Shown: positions 1 to 8,369 of the stretch, one piece after another | Layout of the letters: every line of letters starts with the position of its first letter | Position numbering within the stretch: the stretch's first letter is position 1 | Assembly: GCF_005490785.1 (NCBI RefSeq) | Contig: NZ_CP027295.1 | Location: 248,001 to 312,000 of the forward strand | Source of the DNA: Brachybacterium sp. SGAir0954 | GTDB lineage: Bacteria; Actinomycetota; Actinomycetes; Actinomycetales; Dermabacteraceae | DNA length: 64,000 nt | Direction: 5' to 3' | Position numbers and translations under genes: made by a program | The notes under the pieces: generated by a model | Seen by the model: only the letters and a program-made list of their open reading frames with translations | Told to the model about the DNA's origin: nothing | The model's database searches: none

Positions 1-77
1 GCGGCCGATGATCTGCGCGAGCGTGCCGGCGCCCTCCCCTGTGCCGGAGCGGATCAGCGCGGTCCGCTGCGAGGAGC

Positions 78-118
78 GGGGGACCGCGTTCCGGGGGACC
101 GCGTTCCGGGGGACCGCG
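78..118. repeat. 15-bp tandem repeat, about 2.7 copies
   Basis: A 15-base unit starting GGGGGACCGCG is repeated at 78-92 and 93-107, with a partial third copy to 118. It lies directly 3' of the serpin stop codon, on its downstream side. The first 122 bases otherwise hold no reading frame with a credible start and ribosome binding site on either strand. They could be the tail or leader of a gene beyond the left edge. Confidence 0.6.
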
Positions 119-122
119 GCGC

Positions 123-1490
123 TCAGCGCGTCGCGCGGGGGTCCCCGACCCGGCCCGCGACGAGCGGCGCACCGGTCGAGGTCTCGAAGGCGACGAGCAC
201 GTAGGGCGCGTCGATCACGAGCTCCTTCGGCTCGGCGGGCGCGGAGGTCGCGCCGACGCTCACGGCCGTCGCTGCGGCCGCCTCCATGCCCTCCTCGTCG
301 ACGGTGATCACGGCCTTCTGCACCACACCGGTGATCCGGAGCTGCTCCTCCGACGTGATGCCGGTGAAGTCCGCGTCGTCGGTGAACGGCGCGTCCATCC
401 CGAGCTCCTGCAGCACCGGGACGAGGTCCCCGTCCCAGCCGAGGTCGATCTTCGGGACGGTGAGGGCGACCGTGGCCGAGGAGTCGCGGATCCCGGCGAG
501 CACCGCGCCGAGCCCCTCGGCGGTGGGATCCGCGGCGCCGTCGGCCGTCTCCGCCCAGGCGTCGAGCAGCTCCTGCGCGGTGCCGGCGGGTCGCACGAGC
601 GCGAGACCGAGGTCGTCGCCCTCGGTGGGCAGGGCGGTCGCGGTGCACAGCTCGTCCTCGTACCAGCCGTGCGCGTCGCCGTGGAGCATCGGCGTCGTCA
701 CCTCCTCGCCCCCCTCGAGGGTGAACGGACTGTCCTCGAGGGTGAGCGGGCTGGGCCAGGCGGCCTTGAGGTGCAGGGTGTTCACGAGCACGAGCCGCGT
801 GGCCTCGGTGAGCATGCCCTGCGGCACGAGCTCCTCGATGAGGCCTGCGGTCTCCTCCTCCACCCAGTCGTTGATGCGGGTGCGGGCCTTCTCGCGGGGG
901 CCGTCGGCGGTGAAGTCCGCGGTCCAGACGCCGCTGCCGAACCAGCGGGCGAGCGCGTCGAGGTAGTCCTGCCCGGCGTCGAAGCCCTCCTGCGCCCAGG
1001 TGGCGCAGGCGAGGGAGGCCACGGCGGGCTCCGCCGCGTCCGGATCGTCCTCCTCGTGCTCCACCTCCCCCACGGCGGCGAGCACCTGGTCGAGGGTGTT
1101 CGCGGCGGCGGCGATGGTCTCGGCGTCCCCGCCGAGCACCTGCTCCATCTGCTCCCGGGTGCTGCCCGCGGCGCCGAGCGCGGCCATGGTGAGCGCGATC
1201 TGCGCGGAGAGCGGGGAGCACACGAGGTTCACGGCCTCGCGGTCCGCCGCGGCGAGCAGCCGGGCGGTGAAGGGGAGGACGGCGGCCGCGACCTCCTCCG
1301 CGGGGCCCGCCGGCTCGCGATCCACCTCGGCGCGCAGGTCCGGCTGGGCGGCGGAGCCCTCGTCGCTGCAGGCCGCGAGGCCCAGCGCGAGCGTGGGGAG
1401 CACGAGCCCGGCGCCCAGCACGCTGCGCCGTCGGGCCATCGCGAGCGGTGATCGCGAGGAGCGGGTGGAGGGCAGCGGTGCGGCGTCCAT
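123..1490 (-). CDS. Serpin-family serine protease inhibitor, Tat-type lipoprotein
   Basis: The 455-residue product has an N-terminal ARRRSVLG twin-arginine-like motif and a lipobox LAAC with Cys near residue 41, so it should be anchored on the outside of the membrane. The rest is a full-length serpin fold. The reactive-centre hinge near residues 399-408 reads EEGMEAAAAT, followed by the exposed loop and the strand s5A-like YVLVAFETSTGAPLVAGRV. Small residues at P12-P9 are typical of inhibitory serpins; Met at P14 replaces the usual Thr or Ser. By alignment to the hinge the scissile bond lies around A-T-S, which would suit an elastase-like target (inference). The start at 1490 was chosen because AGGA sits 7 nt upstream; an internal ATG at 1439 has no Shine-Dalgarno. 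A strong hairpin separates it from the upstream ABC operon, so it is probably its own unit. Confidence 0.88.
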   Translation of the reverse strand: MDAAPLPSTRSSRSPLAMARRRSVLGAGLVLPTLALGLAACSDEGSAAQPDLRAEVDREPAGPAEEVAAAVLPFTARLLAAADREAVNLVCSPLSAQIALTMAALGAAGSTREQMEQVLGGDAETIAAAANTLDQVLAAVGEVEHEEDDPDAAEPAVASLACATWAQEGFDAGQDYLDALARWFGSGVWTADFTADGPREKARTRINDWVEEETAGLIEELVPQGMLTEATRLVLVNTLHLKAAWPSPLTLEDSPFTLEGGEEVTTPMLHGDAHGWYEDELCTATALPTEGDDLGLALVRPAGTAQELLDAWAETADGAADPTAEGLGAVLAGIRDSSATVALTVPKIDLGWDGDLVPVLQELGMDAPFTDDADFTGITSEEQLRITGVVQKAVITVDEEGMEAAAATAVSVGATSAPAEPKELVIDAPYVLVAFETSTGAPLVAGRVGDPRATR

Positions 1491-1529
1491 GCCCCCATCC
1501 TGCCCGCCCCGCCCCTCCCGCGACACAGG

Positions 1530-1576
1530 ACGGCCCCTGCCCCGGCGGCTCGTGGGAGTCGCAGGGCAGGGGCCGT
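1530..1576 (-). terminator. Hairpin terminator after the first sugar ABC operon
   Basis: Perfect 13-bp inverted repeat (arms 1530-1542 and 1564-1576, ACGGCCCCTGCCC and its complement) with a 21-nt loop. It lies just 3' of the permease gene ending at 1595 and before the serpin start. There is no T run, as is common in high-GC actinobacteria. Confidence 0.7.
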
Positions 1577-1594
1577 GCCGGGCCCGTCGGGGCG

Positions 1595-2527
1595 TCAGCC
1601 CTTGACGGAGCCCTCCGTGAGGCCGCCGCGCCAGAAGCGCTGCAGCACCAGGATGAGGATCGCCAGCGGGATCACCGAGAGCAGCGCGCCGCCCACGGTG
1701 AGCTGGTAGAACTCGGGCAGGCGGTCCGTCTGCGCGCGCCAGTTGTCCAGGCCCAGGGTGATCGGGTACAGCTTCTCGTCCGCGAGCATGACCAGCGGCA
1801 GGAAGTAGTTGTTCCAGATGCCCACGAACTGGAAGAGCAGCACGGTGACGATCGCCGGCACCAGCTGCGGAAGGGCGATCCGGTGGAACAGCGCGATCTC
1901 GCCCACGCCGTCGATCCGCCCGGCCTCGAGCACCTCGTCCGGCACCGCCGCGTTCGCGTAGATGGAGGAGAGGAACAGGCCGAAGGGGCTCACGAGCGAG
2001 GGGATGAGCACCGACCAGTAGGAGTTGGTCAGGCCCACGGAGCTGAACAGGAAGAACAGCGGCAGCGCGGTCGCCGTGCCGGGCACGAGCACACCGCCCA
2101 GCACCATCGCGTAGACGAGCTTCTTGCCCCGGAAGTCGTACTTCGCGAGGGCGTAGCCGGCGGCGACCGCGAAGTAGGTCGCGAGCGCGGAGCCGAGGCC
2201 GGAGTAGATCAGCGAGTTCAGCGCCCAGCGGGGGAAGATCCCGCCGTTGGCGGTGAGCACGTTGCCGAGGTTCTCGAACAGCTGGAAGCCGCCGCCGAAC
2301 CAGAAGCCGTTCGTCCCGAAGAGGGCGTCGGTGGACTTCGTGGCGTTGACGATCACCCAGTACACGGGCACCAGGAAGTAGATCGCGACGATCGCGAGGA
2401 TCGCCGTGACGATGATCGTGACGGCAGGGTTCCGGCCGGCGGAGCGGCTGCCGGAGCGGCCGTCCTCGGCGGGGGTGCGGCGCTTGGCCGGCTTCTGCGC
2501 GGGACGGGGGCTGGTCGTGGTGCTCAT
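1595..2527 (-). CDS. Carbohydrate ABC transporter permease, MalG type
   Basis: The 310-residue inner-membrane permease has about six membrane segments after a charged, Pro/Lys/Arg-rich N-terminus. The cytoplasmic EAA loop reads EAGRIDGVGEIALFHRIALP near residues 200-220, the docking site for the ATPase. The C-terminus GGLTEGSVKG is typical of MalG-like (CUT1) permeases. The start ATG overlaps the stop of the upstream permease by ATGA, so translation is coupled. No ATPase gene is present in the operon; as in many actinobacteria a shared MsiK-type ATPase elsewhere probably energises it (established for related systems, inferred here). Substrate unknown. Confidence 0.93.
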   Translation of the reverse strand: MSTTTSPRPAQKPAKRRTPAEDGRSGSRSAGRNPAVTIIVTAILAIVAIYFLVPVYWVIVNATKSTDALFGTNGFWFGGGFQLFENLGNVLTANGGIFPRWALNSLIYSGLGSALATYFAVAAGYALAKYDFRGKKLVYAMVLGGVLVPGTATALPLFFLFSSVGLTNSYWSVLIPSLVSPFGLFLSSIYANAAVPDEVLEAGRIDGVGEIALFHRIALPQLVPAIVTVLLFQFVGIWNNYFLPLVMLADEKLYPITLGLDNWRAQTDRLPEFYQLTVGGALLSVIPLAILILVLQRFWRGGLTEGSVKG

Positions 2528-3408
2528 CGGCGCTTCTCCATCCACTGCGAGATCCCCAGGGCGACGGCCGAGAGGACGAAGGCGGAGACGGCGATGATCA
2601 CGGCCTGCGCGGCCGCCATGCCGATCTCGTTGTACTGGAACGCGTAGGCGTAGGCCGACATGTTCGGCGTGTACTCGGAGGTGATGCCCGCGCTCATGGT
2701 CTGCAGCAGGCGGGGCTCCGCGAACAGCTGCAGGGTGCCGATGATCGAGAAGATGATCGTCAGCATGAGGGCCGGGCGGATCAGCGGCAGCTGGATGTCC
2801 TTGACCACCCGGAACGTGCCGGCGCCGTCGATGCGGGCCGCCTCGTAGAGCTCACCGGGGATCGCCTTCAGCTGCGCGATGATGATGAGCATGTTGTAGC
2901 CCGTGTAGGTCCAGGTCACGATGTTCGCGATGGACCACAGCACCACGCCCGGGGCGAGGAAGTCGACGTCGATCCCGATGATCCCGAGGGTGTCCACGAT
3001 GGGGCTGAGGCCCGGGATGTAGAGGAAGGACCACAGGATCGTCGCGATGACGCCCGGGATGCCGTAGGGCAGGAAGTAGGTCGAGCGGAAGAAGCCCGGC
3101 CACTTCGCGCTCGCGCTCTCGAGCAGCAGCGCGAGCACGGTCGCGGCGACGATCATGACGGTCACCTGCACCACGCCGAACAGGATCATGCGCCCGATCG
3201 AGGCGATGAAGTTCGCGTTGGACAGCGCCGCGGCGTAGTTCTCGAAGCCGGCGAAGACGCTCTTCACGCCGTCCTCGCCCAGCAGCCCGCTGCGCTCGAC
3301 GGTGGTGAAGCTGTAGCCGACGGCCATGATGATCGGCACCACGACGGTGCCGAGGAAGAGCACCAGGAACGGTGCCATGAGGATCCAGGGTGCGGTCTTC
3401 GACCTCAT
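2524..3408 (-). CDS. Carbohydrate ABC transporter permease, MalF type
   Basis: A 294-residue membrane protein beginning MRSKTAPWILMAPFLVLFLG, with an EAA loop containing EAARIDGAGTFRVVKDIQLP near residue 190. It forms the heterodimeric channel with the MalG-type permease encoded next. The start was placed at 3408 because that ATG overlaps the stop of the binding-protein gene (ATGA) and the first membrane segment follows at once; longer upstream extensions run through the binding-protein gene in another frame. Confidence 0.93.
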   Translation of the reverse strand: MRSKTAPWILMAPFLVLFLGTVVVPIIMAVGYSFTTVERSGLLGEDGVKSVFAGFENYAAALSNANFIASIGRMILFGVVQVTVMIVAATVLALLLESASAKWPGFFRSTYFLPYGIPGVIATILWSFLYIPGLSPIVDTLGIIGIDVDFLAPGVVLWSIANIVTWTYTGYNMLIIIAQLKAIPGELYEAARIDGAGTFRVVKDIQLPLIRPALMLTIIFSIIGTLQLFAEPRLLQTMSAGITSEYTPNMSAYAYAFQYNEIGMAAAQAVIIAVSAFVLSAVALGISQWMEKRR

Positions 3409-4739
3409 CGTGCCTCCTCCGCGTTCAGGCCCATGCCCTGCATGATCTCCACGATCTCCTTCTGCACGGCGGGGAGCATGTCCACGAGCGGCACCTCGCC
3501 GCTGACCGCCTTCGTCATGCCGTCGCCGATCATCGCCATGGCGCGCTGCATGAGCGGCGCCCAGGTCCACTCGAGGTTCTGGCCGGCGGCCATGGGGACG
3601 ATGACGTCCTCGTTGTAGTTCTGGCCGGAGAAGAACTCCGAGGGCTGCTGGCGGATCTTGCCGATGTAGTCCTTCGCCGGCGACCAGCCGATGCCGGAGT
3701 ACTGGATCATCGCGTCGATCCCGGCGGGGTCGGTGCACATCCACGTGAGGAACTCGAGCGCCTCGGCAGGGTGCTTCGCGGTGGAGAGCACCGCGGCGGA
3801 GGAGCCGCCGTGCGCGCCGGAGGCGTAGCCGTCCTCCCAGGTGGGCATCGGGGCGACGGCCCACTTGCCGGAGCCGCCGGGGACGGTCTCGATGAGGGCG
3901 TCGGACCACGACCCGGAGATCGAGGCGAGCACCTTGTCGTCGCCGGCCGCCGCGTACCAGGGGGTGGTCATGGCGCCGTAGCCGGTGCCGACGAGCTTGT
4001 CCTCGAGGATCCCGTCCCAGAACTCGGCGACGCGCATGGAGGCGTCGTCGACCATGTTCACGATCCAGCCGTCACCCTCGGGCTTGTACCAGACGGCGCC
4101 GGACTGCATGGCCCAGGCGACGGGGTGGGAGCCGTCGGAGGGGTCGAGGGTGATGAGCGTCTTCCCGGCCTCCTGGACGGCGCCCGCGGTCTCGCGGAAC
4201 TCGTCCCAGGTGGAGGGGGCCTTCAGGCCCAGCTCGCCCTCGAGGACCTCACGGTTGTAGAAGGTCGCGACGGGGCCGGTGTCCTGCGGGACGCCCCAGA
4301 CGTTGTCGCCGACCTTGGCCTGGCTGATCGCGCCGGGGTCGAAGGCGGAGAGCTTGTCGTCGAAGCCGTAGCGGGAGAGGTTCACGAGCGCGCCGGCGAG
4401 CGCGAACTCGGGCACCGAGCGCAGCTCGACCTGGGCGATGTCGGGACCGCCGCCCGCGGAGACCGCGGAGAGGATCTTGGCGTAGCCGCCGGAGTTGCCG
4501 CCGGGGATCCAGGTCGTCTCGACGCGGATGCGGTCCTGGCTCGCGTTGTAGACGTCCGCGACCTTCTGGAGGTCCTTCAGCCAGGCCCAGTAGGTGATGG
4601 TGACGGGGCCGTCGCTCGCGGGGATGGTGGACTCGGCGTTGACGTCGCCGGGGTTGGGCGGCGCGCAGGCGGCCAGGGCGGCCGTCAGGGCCGCTCCTGT
4701 TCCCACCAGCGCGGAGCGCCGGGTCAGACGGGGCTTCAT
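3405..4739 (-). CDS. Extracellular sugar-binding lipoprotein of an ABC transporter
   Basis: A 444-residue solute-binding protein (SBP bacterial 1 family). Tat-like LTRRSALVG and lipobox LAAC at about residues 6-25 predict a lipid-anchored receptor. The mature part shows the family's early strand (VTITYWAWL) and a Trp-rich ligand-binding region (TWDEFRE, WTWAP). The start at 4739 has AAGGAG 5 nt upstream. It is the first gene of a three-gene operon with the two permeases. The ligand is not evident; the operon has no glycoside hydrolase neighbour, unlike the second ABC operon in this window. Confidence 0.92.
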   Translation of the reverse strand: MKPRLTRRSALVGTGAALTAALAACAPPNPGDVNAESTIPASDGPVTITYWAWLKDLQKVADVYNASQDRIRVETTWIPGGNSGGYAKILSAVSAGGGPDIAQVELRSVPEFALAGALVNLSRYGFDDKLSAFDPGAISQAKVGDNVWGVPQDTGPVATFYNREVLEGELGLKAPSTWDEFRETAGAVQEAGKTLITLDPSDGSHPVAWAMQSGAVWYKPEGDGWIVNMVDDASMRVAEFWDGILEDKLVGTGYGAMTTPWYAAAGDDKVLASISGSWSDALIETVPGGSGKWAVAPMPTWEDGYASGAHGGSSAAVLSTAKHPAEALEFLTWMCTDPAGIDAMIQYSGIGWSPAKDYIGKIRQQPSEFFSGQNYNEDVIVPMAAGQNLEWTWAPLMQRAMAMIGDGMTKAVSGEVPLVDMLPAVQKEIVEIMQGMGLNAEEAR

Positions 4740-4777
4740 CGCTCTCCTTCTCGTTCCTCGTCCTCGAGGTCGCGGCA

Positions 4778-4806
4778 ACACTACCCACGAATCCGTGTGC
4801 ATGCAC
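4778..4806 (-). promoter_or_regulatory. Probable promoter and operator of the first ABC operon
   Basis: On the minus strand a -10 box TAGTGT lies at 4783-4778. The perfect 10-bp palindrome GTGCATGCAC (4797-4806) sits where a -35 element would be, 17 bp upstream. A regulator bound there would block polymerase. The regulator is unknown; this palindrome does not resemble the LacI-type operator near 12860. Confidence 0.4.
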
Positions 4807-4902
4807 TATTTGCCCGGCCTCCCCGGAGTCACGGTTCGGGAACGTTCACCACGTGGGGCCCGCCGCACCGCGGCACCGCCGCACCCGGGACGCGGGCCGT
4901 CG

Positions 4903-4908
4903 TAGGCT
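4903..4908 (+). promoter_or_regulatory. -10 box TAGGCT for the S10 peptidase gene
   Basis: TAGGCT lies 31 nt before the GTG start at 4940, predicting a leader of about 25 nt that contains the AAGGAG ribosome binding site. No recognisable -35 box. Confidence 0.4.
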
Positions 4909-4939
4909 CGAGGCGCACCCACCCGCGCGAAGGAGCCCC

Positions 4940-6517
4940 GTGAACGCCGAGCCCGCCACCCCCTCCCCCGCCGAGGACGACTCCCCCGCCGCTCCCACCC
5001 GCGACGCCGCCGCGTCGGCCGCGACATCGGCCGCCGACCGCAGCAACCCGGCCGACCGCCTCGTCACCACCGAGCACAGCATCGACCTCCCGGGCGGCCC
5101 CCTCCGCTATCGCGCCGTGACCGGCACCGTCGTGCTGCGCGAGGAGCCCGAGGGCGGCGAGTACGGCCGCGCGAGCGCCTACGCCGAGATGTTCTCCGTC
5201 AGCTACCTCGCCCGGCCGGCCGACGGGGCCGACGGCACCGCTGCCGACACCGCCTCCCGGCCCGTCGTCTTCGCCTTCAACGGCGGCCCGGGCGCCTCGA
5301 CCGTGTGGCTGCACCTGGGCGTGCTGGGCCCGCGCCGGGTGGTCGCCGGGGACGCCGGCTCCCCCGTCGGCCCGCCCTGGGGTCTGGTCGACAACCCCGA
5401 GACGCTGCTGCGCGACGCGGACCTCGTCATGGTCGACGCGATGACGACGGGCTACTCCCGCCCCGTCCCCGGCGCGAAGCACGACCGCCACCACGGCTTC
5501 GCCGCGGACCGCGACCTCATCGCCTCCTTCGTCGTGGACTGGCTGACCCGCCACGACCGCTGGAGCTCCCCGGTGCACCTGGCCGGCGAGTCCTACGGGA
5601 CCACGCGCGCCGCCGCGGTCGCCGCCCGACTGCTCGAGCGGTACTGGGTCGCGGTCGCCGGCATCGCGCTGATCTCCCCAGTGCTGGACTTCGGGACGCT
5701 CGAGTTCACGGCCGGCAACGACCGCCCCTTCGTGCACTACCTGCCCACCTACGCCGCGATCGCGCACGCGCACGGCAAGCACGAGGGGCGCCTCCTGCAG
5801 GACGTGGTCAACGAGGCGGAGGCCTTCGCGGAGCAGGAGTACCCGGCGCTGCTCGCGGCGGGCCTGCGCCTGGGGCCCGAGCAGGTCGCCGAGGCCGCCG
5901 CCCGGATCGGCGCGCTGATCGGCGTGGACCCGGACTGGGTGGAGCGGGCGGATCTGCGCGTCGAGCACATGGCCTTCCTCGCCGAGCTGCTGCGGGACCA
6001 GGGCCTGGTCACGGGCCGGATCGACGGTCGCTTCACCGCCCCCGCCGGGGACCGCAATGCCGCCCAGATGGAGACGGACCCCTCGATCGACCAGCTCGCC
6101 CCGGCCTACACGGGCGCGCTGAACCAGTACCTCGCGACCGAGCTCGGCTACCGCGACGACGTGGTCTACGAGATCATGGCCGGCCGCGTGCACCCGTGGA
6201 GCTACCAGGACTTCGAAGGCCGCTCCGTCGAGGTCGCGACGGACCTCTCCCGACTGCTGCGCCGCAGCCCGCACACCCGGGTGCTCGTCTCCCACGGCTA
6301 CCACGACGCCGCGACGCCGTTCCATGCGAGCGAGCACGTGCTCGCGCACCTGCAGATCCCGCGCGAGGTCGCCGAGCAGCGGATCCGCGTCGAGTACTAC
6401 GAGGCCGGGCACATGATGTACTGCCACGAGCCGAGCCGCCTCGCGCTCTCTGAGCACCTCGCGGACCTGGTCCGCGGGGCCGTCGGCGCCTGGTCCGAGC
6501 GGTCCGACGGCGTCTGA
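4940..6517 (+). CDS. Serine carboxypeptidase-like protein, peptidase S10 family
   Basis: A 525-residue alpha/beta hydrolase of the S10 family. The oxyanion-region motif FNGGPGAST begins near residue 112, the nucleophile is Ser218 in GESYG, the acid is Asp456 in HGYHDAATP, and the base is His491 in EAGHMMY: a complete triad. No signal peptide or membrane segment is visible, so it is probably cytoplasmic, unlike the secreted or vacuolar eukaryotic members. The start GTG at 4940 follows AAGGAG by 4 nt; an in-frame ATG at 4853 lies upstream of the likely promoter. It is divergent from the first ABC operon. Likely role: removing C-terminal residues from imported peptides (inference). Confidence 0.85.
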   Translation: MNAEPATPSPAEDDSPAAPTRDAAASAATSAADRSNPADRLVTTEHSIDLPGGPLRYRAVTGTVVLREEPEGGEYGRASAYAEMFSVSYLARPADGADGTAADTASRPVVFAFNGGPGASTVWLHLGVLGPRRVVAGDAGSPVGPPWGLVDNPETLLRDADLVMVDAMTTGYSRPVPGAKHDRHHGFAADRDLIASFVVDWLTRHDRWSSPVHLAGESYGTTRAAAVAARLLERYWVAVAGIALISPVLDFGTLEFTAGNDRPFVHYLPTYAAIAHAHGKHEGRLLQDVVNEAEAFAEQEYPALLAAGLRLGPEQVAEAAARIGALIGVDPDWVERADLRVEHMAFLAELLRDQGLVTGRIDGRFTAPAGDRNAAQMETDPSIDQLAPAYTGALNQYLATELGYRDDVVYEIMAGRVHPWSYQDFEGRSVEVATDLSRLLRRSPHTRVLVSHGYHDAATPFHASEHVLAHLQIPREVAEQRIRVEYYEAGHMMYCHEPSRLALSEHLADLVRGAVGAWSERSDGV

Positions 6518-6525
6518 GCTGAGCA

Positions 6526-6564
6526 GGCCGACCGGCCGACGGGCCGACGGGCCGACGGGCCGAC
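6526..6564. repeat. 8-bp tandem repeat GGGCCGAC, about five copies
   Basis: Five near-perfect copies of GGGCCGAC lie between the convergent S10 and Ser-rich membrane protein genes. Possible slippage-prone spacer; no function can be read from it. Confidence 0.6.
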
Positions 6565-6588
6565 GGCGGATCCTGCCGCCGCGCCGGC

Positions 6589-7845
6589 TCAGCCCGCGGC
6601 GGTCCCGGAGCTGCTGCCGGAGCCGGTCGCCGCCCCACCCTGGGTGCTGCCGCTGCTCGAGCTGCCGGAGGAGCTGGATCCGCTCGAGGAGCTCGACCCG
6701 CTGCTGCTCGAGCCGGAGCGGCTGGAACCGCTGTCGGTCGAGCTCGACGAGCCGGAGTCCCCGGAGCTCGAGCTCGAGCCGCTGTCCGTGCTCGAGCTGT
6801 CGGTGCTCGAGGAGTCGGAGCTCGAGTCGCCCGTACCGGAACCGTCCGTGCTCGTGGAGCCCGAGCTCGAGCCGTCCGTGTCGGTGTCGCCCGTGCTCGA
6901 GGAGCCCGAGCTCGAGCCGTCGGTCGAGGAACCCGAGCCCGAGCCGTCGGTGCCCGTGCCGTCCGTGGTGGACGTGTCCGTGCTCGTGGAGTCCTCACCG
7001 GTCCCGTCGGTGCTCGTCCCGTCGGTGGTCGTGCTGTCGTCATCGGTGCCGCTCGAGTCGTCCGTGCCGCCGGAGTCGTCGCTGCTCGTGCGGGACTGCA
7101 CGGCGTCACTCCCGGTCACCGAGCGCTGGATCTCGCCGGTCCCCGGGGAGAGCTCGACGCCGATCGCCCGCTGCACGCCGAAGACGGCGGCGAGACCGAT
7201 CAGCCCCATGGCGAGGGTGGTCGCGGCGATCGTCGTCCAGCGCCGGCGCGGCGATCGGGCCGCGGCGCGGCCGTCACCCTCGAGGGGGGGACCGTCAGCG
7301 TCGAGCGCGGCGAGCCCGTCCTCGGCGCTGCGCACGGCGAGCCCGTCCTCGGTGCCGTCCGCCACGACGGTCGCACCACCGTCGGCCGCCGCCTGTGCAT
7401 CCGCCCCGCGCTTCCGCCGCCGCCCCCGCAGGGTCGTCACCCGCTGGACGGTCTTCAGCGCGGCGGCGCTGCGCTTGACGGAGTCCGTGTAGATCGCGAC
7501 GGCCCCGGCGGAGATCACGGAGGTGAGCGCGGCGCCGACGACGGTGCCGGCCACGCCGAGGTGCCCGCCGACCACGGAGGCTGTGGCCGCGGCAGCACCG
7601 CCCGCGAGCAGGCTCGTCGGCGAGAGGCTCCGCAGCGCCGAGTCGCGCTCCTTGCCGTCGCCGCCGTCGGGCGCGGGTGCCCCGCCCGTACCGTTCCCGG
7701 GAGGCGGGCCGCTCGGCCTCGCACCGGTGATGTGGTCGGTCCCGGCCCGTGCCGCGTCCCCCTGCCCCACGACCACCACGGCGGGCGGCCGGGCGGACTC
7801 GGAACTCGCGGCGGGCGACGTCTGGTGATGCACGGAGGAGGACAT
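6589..7845 (-). CDS. Hypothetical membrane protein with a Ser/Thr/Gly/Asp-rich tail
   Basis: Family not recognised. The 418 residues comprise a polar Pro/Gly-rich N-terminus, a hydrophobic stretch near 78-120 (GGAAAATASVVGG...), a basic linker rich in RRRK, a second membrane segment near 207-228 (TTIAATTLAMGLIGLAAVFG), and then some 170 residues of low-complexity Ser, Thr, Gly and Asp. The tail is probably outside the cell, like a wall-spanning or glycosylated stalk. The start is at 7845 with only a weak GGTGG ribosome binding site. An inverted repeat at 7857-7878 lies just upstream. Confidence 0.65.
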   Translation of the reverse strand: MSSSVHHQTSPAASSESARPPAVVVVGQGDAARAGTDHITGARPSGPPPGNGTGGAPAPDGGDGKERDSALRSLSPTSLLAGGAAAATASVVGGHLGVAGTVVGAALTSVISAGAVAIYTDSVKRSAAALKTVQRVTTLRGRRRKRGADAQAAADGGATVVADGTEDGLAVRSAEDGLAALDADGPPLEGDGRAAARSPRRRWTTIAATTLAMGLIGLAAVFGVQRAIGVELSPGTGEIQRSVTGSDAVQSRTSSDDSGGTDDSSGTDDDSTTTDGTSTDGTGEDSTSTDTSTTDGTGTDGSGSGSSTDGSSSGSSSTGDTDTDGSSSGSTSTDGSGTGDSSSDSSSTDSSSTDSGSSSSSGDSGSSSSTDSGSSRSGSSSSGSSSSSGSSSSGSSSSGSTQGGAATGSGSSSGTAAG

Positions 7846-7856
7846 GGCACCACCGT

Positions 7857-7878
7857 GGAACGCTTTCGTCAGCGTTCC
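7857..7878. promoter_or_regulatory. 22-bp inverted repeat upstream of the Ser-rich membrane protein
   Basis: Perfect 8-bp arms GGAACGCT and AGCGTTCC around TTCGTC, with a central CG, 12 bp upstream of the start at 7845. Size, symmetry and central CG fit an operator of a LacI-like or other dimeric repressor. It could also be a leader hairpin hiding the ribosome binding site. Confidence 0.4.
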
Positions 7879-8153
7879 CCAGAGCCTTCCTCAGAGAACC
7901 CTGAAAGTCTCACGATCACCACCTTGACCTGCACCGATGCAGCCGATGAGCATCGTCACAGGCGGAACGTCCTCACGGTCCGCGCCGGCTCCGCACGAGC
8001 ACTCCACCTCCCGCGCACGGCACCTCCGCGGCGCCTCCGCATCGGCACCCGTCGACCCGTCCACGACGGTCCGACTCGAGGGGCGGCACAGGGGCCGGAG
8101 GGGGCGCCGACCGGGCCGACCCACTCGCTGCGCCCGGCCACCCCACCGACGAC

Positions 8154-8209
8154 GGGACCTCTACGTACGGGTCGGCCCCTCAGGGCGGGGACCCGTACGA
8201 AGAGGTCCC
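8154..8209. repeat. Long palindromic element A, left copy
   Basis: 20-bp arms (8154-8173 and 8190-8209) differ at one position. The core GGCCCCTCAGGGCGGG can itself fold GCCC-CTCA-GGGC. The same core and arms recur at 16771-16826. It stands beyond the 3' end of the leftward galactan-transport operon. Confidence 0.75.
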
Positions 8210-8264
8210 GTACACCCCGGCCCCCGGTGCCCGGCCCTGCGCCCGGCCCCGGCCCCCCACCTGC

Positions 8265-8326
8265 CACGGGACGTCCTCGCGCAGGTGTGCCCTTCACGGC
8301 AGGGACCTGCGCGATGACGTCCCGTG
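8265..8326. repeat. Long palindromic element B, left copy
   Basis: 22-bp arms (8265-8286 and 8305-8326) with one mismatch, around an 18-nt core related to that of element A. The right-hand copy at 16858-16919 has perfect arms. It lies 43 bp from the stop codon of the LacI gene and may act as its terminator. Confidence 0.75.
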
Positions 8327-8369
8327 CGCCCAGGCGCGCAGCCGTGCACCGGACCCAGGGAGGCGCCCG

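Larger units (their letters stand above)
7846..8369. other. 524-base intergenic region with two hairpin repeats
   Basis: No convincing gene. It contains the inverted repeat at 7857-7878 close to the start of the membrane protein gene, and the two long palindromic elements at 8154-8209 and 8265-8326 that recur near 16.8 kb. Frames that stay open across it have no ribosome binding site and no recognisable domain. Confidence 0.6.

Noticed and set aside
8..307. Open frame at the left edge on the plus strand
   Set aside because: Arg/Ser/Pro-rich composition, overlaps the serpin gene on the other strand, no domain and no ribosome binding site; a GC-driven shadow frame.
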